Assembly (NCBI RefSeq): GCF_040546685.1
Contig: NZ_JBEPOH010000001.1
Span: forward strand, 4,402,001-4,466,000
Length of the DNA: 64,000 nt
Source: Variovorax sp. OAS795
GTDB taxonomy: Bacteria > Pseudomonadota > Gammaproteobacteria > Burkholderiales > Burkholderiaceae_C
Direction: 5' to 3'
This document shows positions 42,101-56,951 of this stretch, piece by piece (position 1 is the stretch's first letter; every line of letters begins with the position of its first letter). The notes under the pieces were generated by a model. It was given only the letters and a program-made list of their open reading frames with translations, did no database searches and was not told the origin of the DNA. A program made the translations under genes and the position numbers.

Positions 42101-42537
42101 ACCACTTCGCCATGGCGCAGTTCGCGTGCCTCGGGATCCAGCACGCTGAGATCGACGAAAGGAATGTCGATGCGAACCTCCGCGAGCACACGTTGCTCGG
42201 GCAGCCCGTCCGGGCCCGGGCCGAACACGGTGCGCAAGGCCGCGTGGCGCCGGACGAGCGACTGCATCGCCTCCTGCAGCGCGGCTGCATCGAGCGGCCC
42301 CGAAAAGCCCAGCCCGCCGCCGACGTGATAGGCGGTGTTCGAAGGGTTCATCTGCCACAGGAACCACTGGCCCTGCTGCGCGAACGATACCGGTGCGGGT
42401 CCGTCGACATGGCCGCGCACGATGGCATCGCGCGTGGCGGGCGCATCGCCGCCTTGCTGGAGCCGCCGCTGCAGCAGGCTCAGTTGCGCGGGCGACAGCC
42501 TGGCGCGCCGCTCTGGAAGAAGTGATGTTTCGCTCAT
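39199..42537 (-). CDS. NRPS module C-A-PCP, predicted serine-activating
   Basis: A 1112-residue single-module synthetase that accepts the ketide from the PKS. The condensation active site is HHIVSDA (about residue 181), with Ala in the place of the usual Gly. The adenylation domain (about 500-990) shows [22 protein letters not shown] and pocket residues read as DVWHVSLID, the classical serine code. The carrier Ser is in ELGGHSL (about 1046) and the C-terminus ends in a short acidic helix ([15 protein letters not shown]) that may dock to the next enzyme. The gene overlaps the PKS by four bases (ATGA) and the next NRPS by one. Confidence 0.93.
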   Translation of the reverse strand: MSETSLLPERRARLSPAQLSLLQRRLQQGGDAPATRDAIVRGHVDGPAPVSFAQQGQWFLWQMNPSNTAYHVGGGLGFSGPLDAAALQEAMQSLVRRHAALRTVFGPGPDGLPEQRVLAEVRIDIPFVDLSVLDPEARELRHGEVVDQACRAPFDLAAGPLLRCALLKMAAGEHQLLLMMHHIVSDAWSVELMLDELAAAYTLRMQGEEGEQDGKAAPEISHVDYALWQRKWLADGEGDRQLAYWRKRLGGSQPVLSLTTDRPRSPEPCYSAAQHSLHVPAALAQQLRQLSRARGGTLFMALLAAFHALLFRHTGQEEIRIGVPVAGRGRPETAGVVGIFINTLVLDARLDAQTALGDLLAQVRDTAIEAQAHQDLPFERVVQALRADHGHAAAPLFQVMFNHLGQGDRPLRGWPGLNVRRIDLAQRAAPFELTLETIEREDGGIQANFRYAAELFEPQTLERMAGHYLRVLEALAGRPASRLGELDMLGDAEQAMLAQWGVNAHRRGEAQCVHRLIEQQTAECPDAAALLFGTETVSYGELNRRANRLAYRLIEAGVRPEVKVGVALDRSAELVVSLLAILKAGGAYVPLDPGYPADRIAYMVQDSGLALVLTQACLQERLPLHFGVPMLALDTLDLGDHPDSNPAVAIDGENLAYVIYTSGSTGKPKGAANRHGSLYNRLVWMQQALRLGEADTVLQKTPFSFDVSVWEFFWPLMFGARLAVAEPGDHREPARLVHLIRAHAVTTLHFVPSMLQAFLAHPGIEACGSLRRIVCSGEALPAEAQNEVFRRLPQTTLHNLYGPTEAAIDVTHWTCRDDGRTQVPIGRPIDDTQVHVLDAGLNLVPSGAAGELYLGGAGLARGYVRRAALTAERFVADPFGGEGARLYRTGDLVRWNSEGQLDYLGRIDHQVKIRGFRIELGDIEAQLLAQPEVREAVVVASQGVGGARLVAYVSAQAGQAIDTVRLREQLGRVLPDYMVPGLFMVLETLPLNANGKVDRKALPEPERATAQACEAPQGAGEVALAAIWAEVLGVPRVGRHDNFFELGGHSLMAVQVVARVQAAMHADLTVADVFRQPVLMDMARLIADAAERKPVAQSLSDIEAFMDSLEIA

Positions 42538-44492
42538 GATGACAATCCGGGGAGGCGATCGGGGGCCGTGCCCAGATCGCCGGTGGTGAGGGCCTCGCGT
42601 TCGATCTCGTCGATCAGGCGCAGCTCGATCAAGGTGGCCAACTCGGCCACGGTGGGCGCCTTGAAGAAATCGGCCGGCTGCAGTTCCACGCCATAGGCCT
42701 TGCGCACGCGGGACAGCAGGCGAATCGCAAGCAGCGAATCGCCGCCAAGTTCGAACAGGTTGTCGTGCGCCCCGATGGGCGCAATGCCGAGGGCCTCGGT
42801 CCACAGCGCGGCCAATCCCTCTTCCAGTTCGCCTTCGGGCGCGGCAAAAGGCGTGGCCAGCACGGGACGCGATTCGCTGCTGCGTGCCTCGGTTGCGCGC
42901 ACGGCATCCAGCGTGTCGAGCAGGTTGCCGAGTGGACGCAGGCGAGGCGCGAGCGGCGAAGCGGAAACCACCGTCTGCGGCAGGTCGGGCCCATTGACAA
43001 TGCGCTCGAAGGCGAGCACGCCGGTGCGCTCGTCGAGGCCGACGCCTTCGGGCAGGTCCATGCCGGCCGCGGCGCCGACATCGCGCCAGGCGTCCCAGTT
43101 CACCGAGAACACCGGCAGCGCCGAAGTGCGGCGGTGCGCCGTCGCGAACGCATCGAGGTAGGCGTTGGCGGCCGCGTAGTCGCTGCGGCCCAGGCCGCCG
43201 ACGATGGTGGCGATGGAGGAGCACAGGAGCACGAAATCCAGCGGCTCGCCGCGCAGCGCATCGAACAACGCGCGCGTGCCCGCCACCTTGGGCGCGAAGG
43301 CTGCTTCCACCTGCGCCCGGGTGCGCTGGGCGATCATGCCGAGCCCCGGGTCCATGACGGCGTGGACCACGCCACTGATCGCGCCGAAGCGGGCATGCGC
43401 GGCCGCCAGCGCATCGCGCAACTGGGCGGCATCGGTCACGTCCGCCGACACGGTAAGCACCTCGGCACCTGCGGCTTCGAGGTCGATCAGTTGCCGCAGC
43501 CTGCGGCGCAGCGCGGCGGGCTCGCCGGCCGACGAGACGATGCGCTCCCAGTCGCCGCGAGCAGGCAGCGGCGTGCGGCCGAGCAGCACCAGGCGGGCTT
43601 TCCATGCACGGCTCAGGTGCCGCGCCAGCGCAAGGCCCACGCCGCCCATGCCGCCGGTGATGAGGTAGACGCCGCCCTCGCGAAGCCGCGGTGTCGCAGG
43701 CTGCGCCGGCAGCGGCTCGTAGCGCTTGGTCCAGCGATGCGGACCGCGGTATGCGACGGCGAAATCGTCGCGCCCGGACGCAGCCTCGTCGGCTATTCGG
43801 CGTGCAAGCTCGCTTTCGGCTGCGCTTTCCGGCGCGGGCAATACCAGGTCGACGACACGGCAGTCGATCGACGGATACTCCTGGCCCACGACTTTGGCGA
43901 GGCCGAACAGGGTTGACTTCTCCGGCACCAGCATTTCGGTGCCGGCGACATCTTCGAGCCCGTCGGCGACGATGGTCAGCGCCAGGGGACCCCGGGCCGA
44001 TCTGCCCGAGGCGTCGAGTGCATGGACCAGAGCGAGCAGGCTGAAGTACCCGGCCTCGAAGTTTTCTGCTCGCGGCGACGGCACGGCACGGTCGCCGCTC
44101 AAGCTCCAGAGGTGATGAATCCGGCGAACCGGCCCCGCCTCGGCTTCCACCGCGCGCAAAAGGGCTTGGTGGTCGGTGCGCTCGGCCAGCCGCAGCGTGT
44201 ACTGCTGCGCAGCCGTGCGCTCGAAGCGGGCGCCACGCAAGGCCAGCACCACGCGCACGCCGCGTTCGCGCAACGTGCGTGCAAGACGGTCGGTGAAGCT
44301 GTGGGTGTCGCCGAGGATCAGCGTGCAGCCCGTGTGGTCGGCCGGCTGTTCGGCAGGCATCGAGGGCGCACTTCGATGCCAGGCCGGCGCATGGAAGATA
44401 TCCGGCGCCGCGGACGCCGAGGCCTGCGCGGTATCTGCTGGTTCGACCCAGTAACGCTGGCGTTGAAAAGCATAGGTCGGCAGCGGCACGCG
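42534..44492 (-). CDS. Type I PKS, C-terminal part (KR-ACP), out of frame with the N-terminal part
   Basis: This frame resumes exactly where the KS-AT part breaks: it opens with the conserved post-AT linker RVPLPTYAFQRQRYWVEP, which belongs inside a module and is never an N-terminus. Then come a ketoreductase (NADPH site YLITGGMGGVGLALARHL; catalytic Ser and Tyr in LLCSSIATIVGG and SDYAAANAYLDA) and an acyl carrier domain (FELGGDSLLAIRLL). It reduces the beta-keto group to hydroxyl; no DH, ER or methyltransferase is present. There is no credible start codon or ribosome-binding site, so it should be read as one polypeptide of about 1525 residues with the preceding feature, after correction by one base near 44490-44508. 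Confidence 0.85.
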   Translation of the reverse strand, partial: RVPLPTYAFQRQRYWVEPADTAQASASAAPDIFHAPAWHRSAPSMPAEQPADHTGCTLILGDTHSFTDRLARTLRERGVRVVLALRGARFERTAAQQYTLRLAERTDHQALLRAVEAEAGPVRRIHHLWSLSGDRAVPSPRAENFEAGYFSLLALVHALDASGRSARGPLALTIVADGLEDVAGTEMLVPEKSTLFGLAKVVGQEYPSIDCRVVDLVLPAPESAAESELARRIADEAASGRDDFAVAYRGPHRWTKRYEPLPAQPATPRLREGGVYLITGGMGGVGLALARHLSRAWKARLVLLGRTPLPARGDWERIVSSAGEPAALRRRLRQLIDLEAAGAEVLTVSADVTDAAQLRDALAAAHARFGAISGVVHAVMDPGLGMIAQRTRAQVEAAFAPKVAGTRALFDALRGEPLDFVLLCSSIATIVGGLGRSDYAAANAYLDAFATAHRRTSALPVFSVNWDAWRDVGAAAGMDLPEGVGLDERTGVLAFERIVNGPDLPQTVVSASPLAPRLRPLGNLLDTLDAVRATEARSSESRPVLATPFAAPEGELEEGLAALWTEALGIAPIGAHDNLFELGGDSLLAIRLLSRVRKAYGVELQPADFFKAPTVAELATLIELRLIDEIEREALTTGDLGTAPDRLPGLSS

Positions 44493-47109
44493 TCGCCGCG
44501 CGCGCCGCCTTCGTGCAATGCGGCCCAGTCGATCTCGACCCCGGCCGTCCACAGTGCTGCCACGGCGTTGGCGCATTGCTGGCTGTTGCGCGTGGTCTGC
44601 TGCGCATGCGCCTGGCTCGCGACGATGCCGGCGGCCGAGGCGCTGGCCGGGTGCTGGCGCGCGAGCCCGGTCAGCGTGTCACCAGGACCGACTTCGAGCA
44701 CCACGCGGCCGGGCGCTTCGAAGATGTGGCCGAGGCCGTCGCCGAAGCGCACCGTGTTGCGCAGGTGCCGGCCCCAGTAGGCAGGGCTGGTCGCCTCCTG
44801 CGCGGTGATCGGTTGGCCCGTGAGGTTGGAGATGAACGGAATGCGCGGTGCACGGCGCGGCACCGAGGCGACCAGCTGCTCCAGTGCGGCCACGGCCGGA
44901 TCGACCAGCCGCGAATGGAACGCCACGGCGACATGCAGCCGGCGCGGCAGGTGCTGGCGTTCGCGCAGTGCCTGCTCCACGCGTGCGATGGCCTCGGGTG
45001 TGCCGGCCAGTACGCAAAGCTGCTCGCCGTTCACCGCCGCCAGGTCGCAACCCATGGCAAGGAATGGCGCCAGCTCGGCTTCAGGCAGCGGCACCGCAAG
45101 CATGGCGCCGGCCGGCAACGCCTGCACCAGGCGCGCGCGCTGCGCGACGATGCCGAGCGCGTCTTCGAGGGAGAACACGCCCGCGATGCAGGCCGCCACG
45201 TATTCGCCGAGGCTGTGGCCCATCATCAGCGCGGGCTTCACACCGCAGTGGAGCCACCACTGCGCCATCGCATACTCGACGGCGAAGAGCGCCGGCTGCG
45301 CGACTTGGATGTGGAAGAGCCGCTCGTTCGCAAGTGCTTCCTCGCCGGCGGCGGGAAACAGCAGCGGCTGCAGGTCGATGCCGCTGTGCGTGCGCAGCAA
45401 GGCCATGCAGCGATCGAGTGCCTCGCGGAACACCGCGCGCTCGCGGTAGAGCGCCACGCCCATGCACGCATGCTGGCTGCCGCTGCCTGGAAACAAAAAG
45501 ACCACCTCGGGCGCAAGGGCCGTCACCTGGCGCGATGCGGCGGCCGGAGAGGACAGCATCTGCGCGGCCGTCTCCGCATCGTTCGCCACCACCGCGCTGC
45601 GCCATGCGAACGCGCGGCGTCCGGTCTGCAGCGTGTGCGCCACGTCTTGCATCGGCTGCGCGGGCTGCGCCTGCAGATGCGCAGCGAGTTGCGCGCGGCC
45701 CTGTGCCAGCGCCGCTTCGCTCTTTGCCGACATGGGCAAGACCTGCCAACCGCGCGGCATTTCGGCGTCCGCAACCGCCGGCGCCTCTTGGAGCACCACG
45801 TGCGCGTTGGTGCCGCCGATGCCGAAGGAGCTCACGCCGGCGCGGCGCGGCGCCGGTCCCTCGGCCCAGGGCCGTGCCTCGGTATTCACATGGAACGGAC
45901 TTGCCGCAAAGTCGATCTGCGGATTGGGCTGTTCGAAGTGCAGGCTCGGCGGCAGCACCCGGTGCTTGAGCGCCATCGCCGCCTTGATGAGCCCTGCCAC
46001 GCCGGCGGCCGCATCGAGATGGCCGATGTTGGTCTTGACCGACCCGATGGCGCAGAAGCCGCGGCGTTCGGTACTGGCCCGAAAGGCCTGGGTGAGCGCC
46101 GCAACCTCGATCGGGTCGCCGAGCGTGGTGCCGGTGCCGTGCGCTTCCACGTAGCCGATGGTGTCCGCCGCCACGCCGGCGATGAGCTGCGCCGCGCGAA
46201 TGACCTCGGCCTGCCCGCCGACGCTCGGTGCGGTGAAGCCGACCTTGCCGGCACCGTCGTTGTTGGCGGCCGAGCCCTTGATCACCGCATGGATGGTGTC
46301 GCCTTCGCGCAGCGCATCGTCCAGGCGCTTGAGCACGACCACGCCAGCGCCACTGCCGATGAGCGTGCCCGCGGCCTTGGCGTCGAAGGCGCGACAGTGG
46401 CCGTCGGGCGACAGGATGGCGCCGGCCTGGTAGCGGTAGCCGCCCTGCTGCAGCAGGTTGAGCCACACGCCGCCCGCGAGCGCGACGTCGCAGTCGTGGC
46501 CGAGCAGCGCCTGGCAGGCGGTGTGCACCGCCACCAGCGACGTCGAGCAGGCGGTCTGCACCGTGACTGCGGGACCGCGCAGGTCGAGCTTGTAGGCGAC
46601 GCGCGTGCACAGCGAGCCGCTGGCGTTTCCGTTCATCAGTCCCAGCAGGTCGGCGATGCCGCTCTGTGGGTCCAGGCCGAAGGACGGCAGCAGGTTGCGG
46701 ATCAGGTACAGGTTGGCGCCTTCGCCCGCATAGACGCCGACCTTGCCCTGCGCGCGCGCCGGGTCGCAGCCCGCGTGCTCGAGCGACGCCCAGGCGCACT
46801 CCAGGAAGATGCGCTGCTGCGGATCGAGGGTCTCGGCTTCGCGCGGCGTGTAGCCGAAGAAGCCGGCATCGAACCGGTCGAAGCCGTCGAACGGCACGCC
46901 GGCCTTCACGTAGTCGGGATCGTCGAGCAGGCTCTGCGGCACGCCGCGCGCGCGCAGTTCGTCGTCGGTGAAGCGCGACACCGACTCCACGCCGGCCTGC
47001 ACATTGCGCCAGAAGGCATCGACGTCGCCTGCTCCGGGAAAGCGCCCGGCCATGCCGACGATGGCGATCTCGATGCCCGTCGGTTCGGAGGGCTCTTGGG
47101 GGATGGACA

Positions 47110-47110
<1 letters not shown>
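44318..47110 (-). CDS. Type I PKS, N-terminal part (KS-AT), interrupted by a frameshift
   Basis: The ketosynthase spans about residues 10-440 with the active-site Cys in TACSTSLVAVH (about 187) and His residues in VEAHGTGT and NIGHLDAAAG. The acyltransferase has GHSLGEYVAAC (about 632) and VAFHSRLVDP, the malonyl-CoA type rather than the methylmalonyl YASH type. Correct coding runs to about 44500 (EIDWAALHEGGAR) and then shifts into a spurious Cys/Arg-rich tail that stops at 44318. The total span from 47110 to 42534 is one base short of a multiple of three, so a single missing base restores one KS-AT-KR-ACP protein. The ATG overlaps the stop of the FAAL-NRPS gene. It extends the first amino acid by two carbons. 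Confidence 0.92.
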
Positions 47111-52388
<5,278 letters not shown>

Positions 52389-52392
<4 letters not shown>

Positions 52393-53084
52393 GTCGATTC
52401 CTTTGCGCGCCACGCGAGCGCGGCTGCATAGCCGGTCGGCGCATCGAGCGCCACGGCTTGAAAATGGGTCCACCCGGGAACGCTGCACGCCAGGGTGAAG
52501 CGGCCGTGCGCTCCGGGGTGCAGGCCGATCGATTGCAGCTGCTCCGCCACTCCGAGGCCGATGGCTTTCAGCACTGCTTCCTTGCCGGTCCAGCGGCTGT
52601 AGAAAGCCTGCAGTGGGTCGGGTGCAGTGCGCACTTCGTCGCGTTCGCACGCGGTGAATGCCAGCGTAGCGATGCCCTCGATGTCCACATCGCTCCCGCA
52701 TGCTTCGATGTCGATGCCGACTTCGCTCACGGTCCGTTCGTCGCCGAGCGCGATGAGGGCATGCGAGCCGGAATGCGAGAGGTTGAACGGCGGTCCGCTG
52801 CCGCCTGCCCACGCGAGATGCGGCTTGCCATGGGGACTCGATGCGAGCGGCACCTCGGCAGGCTCGCAACCCGCACGCGCCGCGAGCAGGCGGCGAAGCG
52901 CCGCGCGCGCTTGCGTGAACCGCACGCGGTCGGCGGTTCGCGTGAACCTGTCGGCCCGTGCGCGTTCGCAGGACGTGAGCAGTTGCCGCGCCGCGAAGGT
53001 CTCGGCCTCCAGGTCGAAATCGAAGTCGACGCGATAGACCTCGATGCCCGCGGGCAGCGGATCAGGCCAGCGCGTGAGACGCAT
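52389..53084 (-). CDS. 4'-phosphopantetheinyl transferase (Sfp type)
   Basis: A 231-residue enzyme that activates the six carrier domains of the assembly line by attaching phosphopantetheine from CoA. Family motifs: [36 protein letters not shown], the Mg-binding VGIDIE (about residue 124) and [14 protein letters not shown] (about 166). Length fits the Sfp/EntD group rather than AcpS. The ATG at 53084 lies inside the end of the thioesterase gene (23-base overlap), and its stop overlaps the FAAL-NRPS start, so it is fully embedded in the operon. Confidence 0.95.
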
Positions 53085-53799
53085 GGTGCCCCCCTGCAAT
53101 GGCCCGGCCCAGGTGCTTCGACAGCGCATCGAGGAAGGCCGCTTCCTGCTGCCGGATGAAGAAGTGCCCGCCGTCGAACCAGTCGAGCGAAAAGGGACCG
53201 CCCGCCTCGGCCGACCACGCGCAGATGCGCTCGGCGTCGATGTCGTCCTCGCGCCCCGCAAAGACATGCACGGGCATCGGCAGCGGCGCCGCGCCGGAGT
53301 ACCGGAAGCCGTCGCACACGCGGTAGTCGGCGCCGAGCACGTCGAGGGTGATGCGCATCAGCTCGGCGCTGGCAAACACTTCTTCCGGCGTTCCGCCCTG
53401 CCTGCGCAGATCGGCGATCAGTGCGGCGTCGCCCGTCTTGCCAGCGAAACGATCGGGGTCACGCCGCGCGGGCGCCGGACTGCCCGAAGCGAGCAGCGCG
53501 AGCGGCAGTGCGCATCCCATCGAACGCAGCCGGCATGCCATGCCATAGGCCAGCAACGCACCCATGCTGTGGCCGAAAAGCGCGAACGGGCCGCGCATGG
53601 CCTCGGCCTGTTCGGCGCAAAGCTGCGCCACGAGGCTGTCGAAGTCGCGCACCAGGCTTTCACCCAGCCGGCTCCCGCGGCCGGGCAGCTCCACGGGCAC
53701 CACGCGAACCTGGCGCGGCAGCAGGCGGCGCCAGCGCAGGTACATCGTGGCACTGGCGCCGGCACAGGGCAGGCACAGCAGCGAGACGCTGGTCTCCAC
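53062..53799 (-). CDS. Type II (editing) thioesterase
   Basis: A 245-residue alpha/beta hydrolase that removes mis-primed acyl groups from carrier domains of NRPS/PKS lines. It begins SLLCLPCAGASATMY, has the nucleophile in LFGHSMGALLAYG (about residue 75), and ends with the catalytic His in WFDGGHFFIRQQ. The best start is a GTG at 53799, five bases after the MbtH stop; the longer in-frame upstream sequence is merely MbtH read in another frame. It is distinct from the releasing thioesterase fused to the last NRPS. Confidence 0.92.
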   Translation of the reverse strand: METSVSLLCLPCAGASATMYLRWRRLLPRQVRVVPVELPGRGSRLGESLVRDFDSLVAQLCAEQAEAMRGPFALFGHSMGALLAYGMACRLRSMGCALPLALLASGSPAPARRDPDRFAGKTGDAALIADLRRQGGTPEEVFASAELMRITLDVLGADYRVCDGFRYSGAAPLPMPVHVFAGREDDIDAERICAWSAEAGGPFSLDWFDGGHFFIRQQEAAFLDALSKHLGRAIAGGHHASHALA

Positions 53800-53804
53800 G
53801 CGCG

Positions 53805-54062
53805 TCAGCCGGCCGTGGTCTTCAGGCTGGTGGCGGGAGTTGTTTCCTGCTGCGCCATCCACTCGCGCAGCGAGCGCGGCCGCATATCGGTCCACGCCTC
53901 TTCGACATAGGCGAGCACGGTCTTCTTGTCGCCCTCGACGCCGCCGACCGCGGTCCATCCGTTCGGCACGGCCTTCCAGTGGGGCCAGATGGAATACTGG
54001 TCTTCGTGGTTGACCAGAACGATGAAGGTCTCGCCTTCGCGATCGAAGCAGCTCGTCGACAT
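53805..54062 (-). CDS. MbtH-like protein
   Basis: An 85-residue chaperone-like subunit that binds NRPS adenylation domains and is often needed for their folding and activity. The hallmark residues are all present: [10 protein letters not shown], then PNGWTAVG, and the C-terminal [13 protein letters not shown]. The tail after this motif is longer than in MbtH itself. It is the first biosynthetic gene of the NRPS operon, immediately ahead of the thioesterase, and follows the second mini-FecR gene by 96 bases, which may contain a sigma-dependent promoter. Confidence 0.95.
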   Translation of the reverse strand: MSTSCFDREGETFIVLVNHEDQYSIWPHWKAVPNGWTAVGGVEGDKKTVLAYVEEAWTDMRPRSLREWMAQQETTPATSLKTTAG

Positions 54063-54158
54063 GGATACGTCCCTATGGTTGAACAGAGGCGCGGTGCGAC
54101 GGCCCGGCGGGCCATCTCTTCGCTCCTGCTCAACAAGACGTTTCAGGCCGGGATCTGT

Positions 54159-54362
54159 TCACTCCGAAGCGGACGGCGGCACCAGGCCGGCCAGGAGCCA
54201 CAGGCGGGCCGCCTTGTCGTAGGCCTTGCGATGGGCAGCATCGGCAACGAGCCACGCCGTCATCTCGGCGCGCGCGGCCGCATCGAAGTTCTCGCGGTCG
54301 TGCTCGCGCTGCACCCACTGCCACGCGGCGCTCCAGAGGGGGTCGTCCTGTTCTTGTGTCAT
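54159..54362 (-). CDS. Second mini-FecR: stand-alone FecR N-terminal (DUF4880)-like protein
   Basis: A 67-residue soluble protein matching the cytoplasmic FecR N-terminal domain: PLWSAAWQWVQREHDRENFD, then ARAEMTAWLVADAAHRKAYDKAARLWLLAG, with the Trp...HRxAY...LW pattern of that domain. There is no membrane anchor or periplasmic domain. I use the ATG at 54362 (MTQEQDD); an upstream ATG at 54395 would add eleven less typical residues. It lies 102 bases downstream of the second ECF sigma gene, between it and mbtH. It should act on that sigma factor or on the one at the far end of the island. Confidence 0.7.
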   Translation of the reverse strand: MTQEQDDPLWSAAWQWVQREHDRENFDAAARAEMTAWLVADAAHRKAYDKAARLWLLAGLVPPSASE

Positions 54363-54464
54363 GCGTGAATGATGAAAGGCATTGCGCGGGCGCATGTTGC
54401 GCCGGCGCCAGGACTTTTACCTTACACCAATCCCGCTGGTGTCCAGTGGCGCGCGAAGCGGCGC

Positions 54465-55010
54465 TCAATCGTCCTCGAGCAGCCGGCCGCATGCCTTGAT
54501 GGCCTCTGCCGCTTCGGCGATGAGCCCGTTCACGAGGCCGAGTGCGCAGCCCATGTGCAGTGCGATCTCGCGCTGCGTGAGACCTTCGAGCCGGTAGAGC
54601 TCGAACACCCGCCGCGTGCGCGCGGGCAGGCCAGCCAGCACCTTGTCGATCGCGTGAATGGCCTGCCGCTCGCGCATCAGGCGGTCCGGTGCAGGAGGCC
54701 CCGCCACATCCAGCGCCTCGACGTCGATGTCGAAGCTGCGGTAGCTCGCCTCCACGGTGTGGCGCCGGCAGCAATCGAGCGCGACGTTGCGCACCACCTG
54801 GCAACAATAGCCGATGGGCCGGTCGGCCTTGCGCACACACGGGCCGTCGGCAATCTTGAGATAGGCATCCTGCATCACGTCGTCGGCCAGCTCCCGCGTG
54901 CGGACGATCCGTCGCGCCACGCGCATCAGCTGCGGACGATGGGCGATGAAGACCTCCGCGAGCGTGGGCTCGGACGAATGAAGCGCCATCTCGGCGGGCT
55001 CTCTCATCAT
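54465..55010 (-). CDS. ECF-family RNA polymerase sigma factor (PvdS/FecI type)
   Basis: A roughly 181-residue sigma factor with region 2 (FIAHRPQLMRVARRIVRTRELADDVMQDAYLKI; RPIGYCCQVVRNVALDCCRRH) and region 4 (LAGLPARTRRVFELYRLEGLTQREIALHMGCALGLVNGLIAEA). The HMGCALGLVNGLI recognition helix resembles the iron-starvation sigma factors that drive siderophore operons. Candidate starts are ATG 55010, 55007 and 54989; only the last has purines (AGAGAG) at a workable distance, so the N-terminus is uncertain by seven residues. A Fur-like site lies about 90 bases upstream. It is immediately upstream of the mini-FecR and NRPS operon and is the most likely activator of it. Confidence 0.9.
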   Translation of the reverse strand: MMREPAEMALHSSEPTLAEVFIAHRPQLMRVARRIVRTRELADDVMQDAYLKIADGPCVRKADRPIGYCCQVVRNVALDCCRRHTVEASYRSFDIDVEALDVAGPPAPDRLMRERQAIHAIDKVLAGLPARTRRVFELYRLEGLTQREIALHMGCALGLVNGLIAEAAEAIKACGRLLEDD

Positions 55011-55099
55011 GCGAGGCGGGGCGCAGGCCGCCCTGAGGAATGCCGGCGAAGGCGCGGACCTGTGACCATGAAGGCGGTACTCCTGAAGTTCTAAATACA

Positions 55100-55118
55100 A
55101 ATGAGAATTATTACTAAT
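55100..55118. promoter_or_regulatory. Fur-box candidate upstream of the second ECF sigma gene
   Basis: AATGAGAATTATTACTAAT fits the 9-1-9 Fur geometry with a strong left half (AATGAGAAT) and a degenerate right half. It is an A/T island in the otherwise GC-rich gap between the sigma gene and the divergent ParB-like gene, about 90 bases from the sigma start. Confidence 0.65.
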
Positions 55119-55275
55119 TGCGGATGCATGAAAGCTCCGTTCCCCACCCTCTTCATGCTCCATACCCCATAGACGTTCGAGCACGCCAAAGCGAGACAGC
55201 CATGCTGGCGCTTCCGGGCCGATCGAACGTTCGCCGCCCATCTAGAATTTCGCCCCTTTCCCCGCTCCCTTGCCC

Positions 55276-56133
55276 ATGAACATCGTCGTCAACGAAGAAC
55301 TCAAAGCCTATATCGACCCACTGACCCCGGAGGAGCACGAGGCGCTGGAACGCAGCATCCTTACCGAAGGCTGCCGCGACGCGCTGGTGCTGTGGGGCGA
55401 CGTGCTGGTCGACGGCCACAACCGCTACGGCATCTGCCAGAAGCACGGCCTGCCGTTCCAGACGGTGCAGAACACGCGCTTCAAGACGATCGAGGATGTG
55501 CACCTCTGGATGATCGACCAGCACCTGGGCCGTCGCAGCATCTCCGACTTCCTGCGCGGCGTGCTGGCGCTTCGCAAGAAGGACATCGTCGACGAGCGCC
55601 GCGCACGCGCGCTGGCGCAGACGGCTTCGCCGGACGACAACGACCCGCCCTTCGACACCGATGCGCCGCAGGCGTCACCCGCCGACCGCGCTGCCACCCT
55701 GCCTCCACCCGCGCCGCTCGGCAGCCGCGAAGCCATCGCGCGTGCCGCGCGGCTCAGCAGCAACCAGGTGGTGATGATCGAGAAGATCCAGAAGCAGGCC
55801 GCGCCCGAACTCGTGGCGGCGGTGAAGGCCGGCGTGATCTCCATCAACACGGCCGCGGCCGTGGCGAGCCTGCCCGCCGACGAGCAGGTCTCGGCGGCCA
55901 ACGCCGGCAAGGACGAGCTCAGGCAGGCGGCCAAGCGCGTACGCGAATCCAGGCGCAGGCCCCGCGAGGAGGCGGTCGAATCTGCTGGACCGGATACGGC
56001 CGAGTCGCCGGCAACCGATGGGGCCGTTTTGCAACTGCAGCAGCGCGTGGCCGAACTGACGGCCGAGAACGCCGCGCTTCAGAGGCAAATTGCCGAGCTG
56101 CAGTCGCGGCTCCTCGCGCACGCCGGCGGTTGA
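55276..56133 (+). CDS. ParB/RepB N-terminal domain-like protein
   Basis: A 285-residue protein whose N-terminus resembles the ParB/Srx nuclease-like fold of plasmid partition proteins (LTPEEHEALERSILTEGCRDALVLWGDVLVDGHNRYGICQKHG: the DGHNR motif corresponds to the conserved DGxHR box). Next come a segment like a ParB helix-turn-helix (AIARAARLSSNQVVMIEKIQKQAAPELVAAVKAGVISINTAAAVASL) and a C-terminal coiled coil (LQLQQRVAELTAENAALQRQIAELQSRL). There is no ParA, parS or replication gene nearby, so this is not a canonical chromosomal ParB. It may be a plasmid- or island-derived regulator or partition-like protein. It is divergent from the sigma gene and convergent with the SYLF lipoprotein gene. 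Confidence 0.75.
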   Translation: MNIVVNEELKAYIDPLTPEEHEALERSILTEGCRDALVLWGDVLVDGHNRYGICQKHGLPFQTVQNTRFKTIEDVHLWMIDQHLGRRSISDFLRGVLALRKKDIVDERRARALAQTASPDDNDPPFDTDAPQASPADRAATLPPPAPLGSREAIARAARLSSNQVVMIEKIQKQAAPELVAAVKAGVISINTAAAVASLPADEQVSAANAGKDELRQAAKRVRESRRRPREEAVESAGPDTAESPATDGAVLQLQQRVAELTAENAALQRQIAELQSRLLAHAGG

Positions 56134-56137
56134 CGGG

Positions 56138-56722
56138 CTACAGCCTGATCTCGCTGATCTTCGCGCCCGACAGCGACACGCCCGCTTCGAGGCCGACATT
56201 GGTCAGCACAAAGCCGACCACGGGCTGCTGGATGGTGTTGGTGTCGATGCTGCCATTGGCGCCGAAGGTGGCGGCGGCCACGGTGGCATCGGCACCGGCG
56301 GTCCAGCCCTTGCTGTTGCGGAACCGGTCGAGCGCGGCCTGCGTGGTGAACACGTAGATCACGGCCTTGGACTGCGCGCCAGCCTGGAAGCCGATCGATC
56401 CGGCCGTGGTGCTGTAGTACGCCTGCGTGCGCCCGCCCACGCGCAGCGCGCCGCGGCCGTACTCGGCGCCGATGCCCATGCTGGCGCCGACCACGGCGGG
56501 AAACACCAGCACGCCCTTGGACGACGCGACCAGTTCGCGCGAACCCCGCGCGGAGTCGTAGAGCTTGGACAACGCGGCATCCACCTGGGCGTCGATCGAT
56601 GCGCGCGACGAGGTGCTGCTGGCCTGGTCCTGGGGCCGCGTGGTGGTGCAGCCCACGACCGCGACGCCGCCGACCGCGACGGCACACGCAAGCACGAGGC
56701 TGCGGAAACGAATGGATGGCAT
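56138..56722 (-). CDS. SYLF-domain lipoprotein (BPSL1445 family)
   Basis: A 194-residue predicted lipoprotein: signal segment LVLACAVAVGGVAVVGC with the lipidated Cys at 25, followed by a SYLF-type domain (VDAALSKLYDSARGSRELVASSKGVLVFPAVVGASMGIGAEYGRGALRV, GRTQAYYSTTAGSIGFQAGAQSKAVIYVFTTQAALDRF, GWTAGADATVAAATFG). In eukaryotes SYLF domains bind phosphoinositides; in bacteria they are periplasmic lipid-associated proteins of unclear function. Length is typical. It is convergent with the ParB-like gene, whose stop is 4 bases away. Confidence 0.9.
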   Translation of the reverse strand: MPSIRFRSLVLACAVAVGGVAVVGCTTTRPQDQASSTSSRASIDAQVDAALSKLYDSARGSRELVASSKGVLVFPAVVGASMGIGAEYGRGALRVGGRTQAYYSTTAGSIGFQAGAQSKAVIYVFTTQAALDRFRNSKGWTAGADATVAAATFGANGSIDTNTIQQPVVGFVLTNVGLEAGVSLSGAKISEIRL

Positions 56723-56951
56723 GGCGCTCTCCTTTGCAACAAGAAATCGATGAAAAGCCGGGTGCGGCGGCCTGCGGTTCGATCCATGCTAGTTCCGGAA
56801 AATCCCTTCGGCACCGGCTTGGGAAATCCGCCTACGCGAAGTTGCGCCACCCAAGAAGCACGGTGGGCGCCCCGGGGCATTCAGCCTGGCTTAACGATCG
56901 ATACAGCTGCGTTGAACCACGCCAGCCCCTCGAATCCTTACAGTAGGGCGC

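Noticed and set aside
42534..44576. KR-ACP segment as an independent gene
   Set aside because: It begins inside the conserved post-AT linker, lacks a start and ribosome-binding site, and the KS-AT part breaks at the same point; one PKS with a frameshift explains both.
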